This document shows, one piece after another, positions 62,956-64,000 of a stretch of DNA of 64,000 nucleotides (within the stretch, counting starts at the first letter, position 1; every line of letters starts with the position of its first letter). This stretch comes from Streptomyces venezuelae (lineage in GTDB: Bacteria; Actinomycetota; Actinomycetes; Streptomycetales; Streptomycetaceae). Under the pieces are notes generated by a model. It ran no database searches and was not told the origin of the DNA. It saw nothing but the letters and a program-made list of their open reading frames with translations. The position numbers and the translations under genes were made by a program. Location: positions 3,348,001-3,412,000 of the forward strand of contig NZ_CP029192.1 of the NCBI RefSeq assembly GCF_008642315.1, given 5' to 3'.

Positions 62956-63434
62956 GACGGCGCCGCCCCGCTCAGCGCCCTGGTCGGCGCGGGCCCGCGC
63001 GGCGGATGCAGCACCGTCGCGATCGCGCGGGCACAGATCACCCGGACCCGCTCGGCGGGCAGCCCGAGGAGCGCCGCTGTCTGCTCCTCCGCCACACCCT
63101 CGTACATGCGCAGGACGAGAATCAGCCGCTCCTGGGGGCTCAGCCGGCCCAGGACACCGCCGTGGCCGCGGTGTCGGCGCCAGGCCGCACGTCCGAAGCG
63201 CAGGGCGACCTGCTGGCGGGTGCGGTCGTACGGATCCTCGCCGCGCAGCCGGTCCCACGACGCGTACGTGTGCGCGAGCGCCGCGGTCAGCAGCGCACGC
63301 GCGCGTGGGTTGTCGTCGGGGGGCTCTGCGGTGAGCAGCGTCGCGGCATGCAGGAGCCGCCCTGCCGCGCCCGCGACGAACGCCTCGAACTCCCGGGCAC
63401 GGCGGGCGCTCTGGAGCGCCTGCCGTTCTCGCAC
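62952..63434 (-). CDS. ECF-like RNA polymerase sigma factor
   Basis: 160-residue sigma-70 family protein of ECF type. Region 2 is poorly conserved (FEAFVAGAAGRLLHAATLLTAE). Region 4 is clear: LSPQERLILVLRMYEGVAEEQTAALLGLPAERVRVICARAIATVL. GTG start with GGGAGG upstream. The degenerate region 2 leaves open that it acts as a modulator rather than a full sigma factor. Translationally coupled to the small membrane protein. Confidence 0.78.
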   Translation of the reverse strand: MRERQALQSARRAREFEAFVAGAAGRLLHAATLLTAEPPDDNPRARALLTAALAHTYASWDRLRGEDPYDRTRQQVALRFGRAAWRRHRGHGGVLGRLSPQERLILVLRMYEGVAEEQTAALLGLPAERVRVICARAIATVLHPPRGPAPTRALSGAAPS

Positions 63435-63498
63435 CGCGCCTCCCGGCCGGAAGGAAGGGGGATCCCGGTCTCATATGAGGCCAGAGGCAGGGCCGGGG

Positions 63499-63999
63499 TC
63501 AAGACTCCGGAGTGGCCGAAACCTCTCCTCCGGGTGCCGTGTGTGACGTCTGGCGCGCGGAGAGGGCGGAATTGAAGCGTGTGAGGAGCGCACAGAAGCT
63601 CTCGCGCTCCGCCGGGTCCCAGTCCTGCGTCAGCTCGGCCATCAGCTCGCGCCGCGAGGAGCGGACCTCGTCGAGTCGGGCCTGGCCGCGCGGCGACAGC
63701 TGGAGCACCACGGCACGCCCGTCCTCGGGGTGCGAGGTGCGCTTGACGAGGCCGGTGTCGACGAGCGGCGCGACCTGCCGGGTCACCGTCGAGGAGTCGA
63801 TGCCCATGCTCGCCGCGAGCGCCTTGACGCCCATCGGCCCCTCCTTGTCGAGGCGGTTGAGCAGCAGATACGCGGCGCGGTCCATGGAGTTGCGGACCTG
63901 GCCGACGCCGCCGAGACGGGTCTGCTCCGCGCGGCGGGCGAAGACCGCCACCTGGTGTTGCAGGCTGTCCAGGAGGGCGGGATCGCTGGCGGTCGTCAT
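63499..63999 (-). CDS. MarR-family transcriptional regulator
   Basis: 166-residue MarR winged-helix protein: MDRAAYLLLNRLDKEGPMGVKALAASMGIDSSTVTRQVAPLVDTGLVKRTSHPEDGRAVVLQLSPRGQARL, with the conserved D-x-R wing (PEDGRAVVL). No redox cysteine near the N-terminus apart from one late Cys (FCALLTRF), so OhrR-type sensing is unlikely. Its promoter lies beyond the window end. Target unknown. Confidence 0.92.
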   Translation of the reverse strand: MTTASDPALLDSLQHQVAVFARRAEQTRLGGVGQVRNSMDRAAYLLLNRLDKEGPMGVKALAASMGIDSSTVTRQVAPLVDTGLVKRTSHPEDGRAVVLQLSPRGQARLDEVRSSRRELMAELTQDWDPAERESFCALLTRFNSALSARQTSHTAPGGEVSATPES

Positions 64000-64000
64000 G

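Overview
This is a 64 kb piece of a Streptomyces chromosome, probably from the conserved core. The evidence is very high GC with strong third-position GC bias, frequent GTG and TTG starts, a chaplin gene, mycothiol metabolism (mca), a DasR-type chitinase operator, and many candidate leaderless promoters. I see no phage, IS element, tRNA, rRNA or CRISPR array. Family names come from recognising motifs, not from database searches.

Layout. Positions 1-2033 hold a peroxide defence block: partial oxyR divergent from ahpC-ahpD. Positions 2103-10712 hold housekeeping genes: an AI-2E/PerM permease, a secreted lytic transglycosylase-like protein, a PIN-PhoH ATPase, a cis-prenyltransferase, an aldo/keto reductase, small membrane and DUF192 proteins, and a methyltransferase. 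Positions 10800-20484 are one leftward Tad/Flp (type IVc pilus) locus. In transcription order it reads: zinc-ribbon protein, CpaB/SAF, a chimeric mini-ORF, a CpaE-TadE fusion, TadE, CpaF, TadB, TadC, Flp-like pilin, TadG-like, lipoprotein, OmpA-like. No prepilin peptidase is visible. Positions 20735-24745 carry a GH18 chitinase with a DasR-like operator, an Nramp-related transporter and an M14 carboxypeptidase.

Positions 24821-32255 look like a catabolic cluster for N-acyl-D-amino acids or D-amino acids. The leftward operon is kinase, IclR, RidA, GntP. Divergent from it are a PLP-dependent D-amino-acid deaminase/aldolase-family enzyme and an N-acyl-D-amino-acid deacylase. Those two are separated by a 550-bp array of palindromic repeats. 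Positions 32274-42649 contain two paralogous secreted trypsin-like proteases, a GH5 glycosidase, a DEAD-box helicase with a cold-shock protein, a MerR-type regulator with a long leader, an hsp18-DUF2267 pair with an HspR-like (HAIR) half site, and an AlaA-like aminotransferase.

Positions 42726-52929 hold a secreted beta-propeller/Ig-like protein with a TTA (bldA) codon, GTP-dependent PEP carboxykinase, a hemolysin III homologue, an MFS efflux pump with TetR and a palindromic operator, a Mut7-C protein, a YqfO-like protein and a DUF255 thioredoxin-domain protein. Positions 53044-63999 hold a large STAND NTPase with TPRs, a short chaplin and an unrecognised small secreted peptide, mca, greA, msrA, metB, an ECF-type sigma factor overlapping a small membrane protein, and a MarR regulator.

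The most unusual items are the tandem duplication inside the Tad operon that makes a chimeric 71-codon ORF, the CpaE-TadE fusion, the CTG-started tadG-like gene, the mosaic palindrome array at 30.1-30.5 kb, and the D-amino-acid cluster with RidA.
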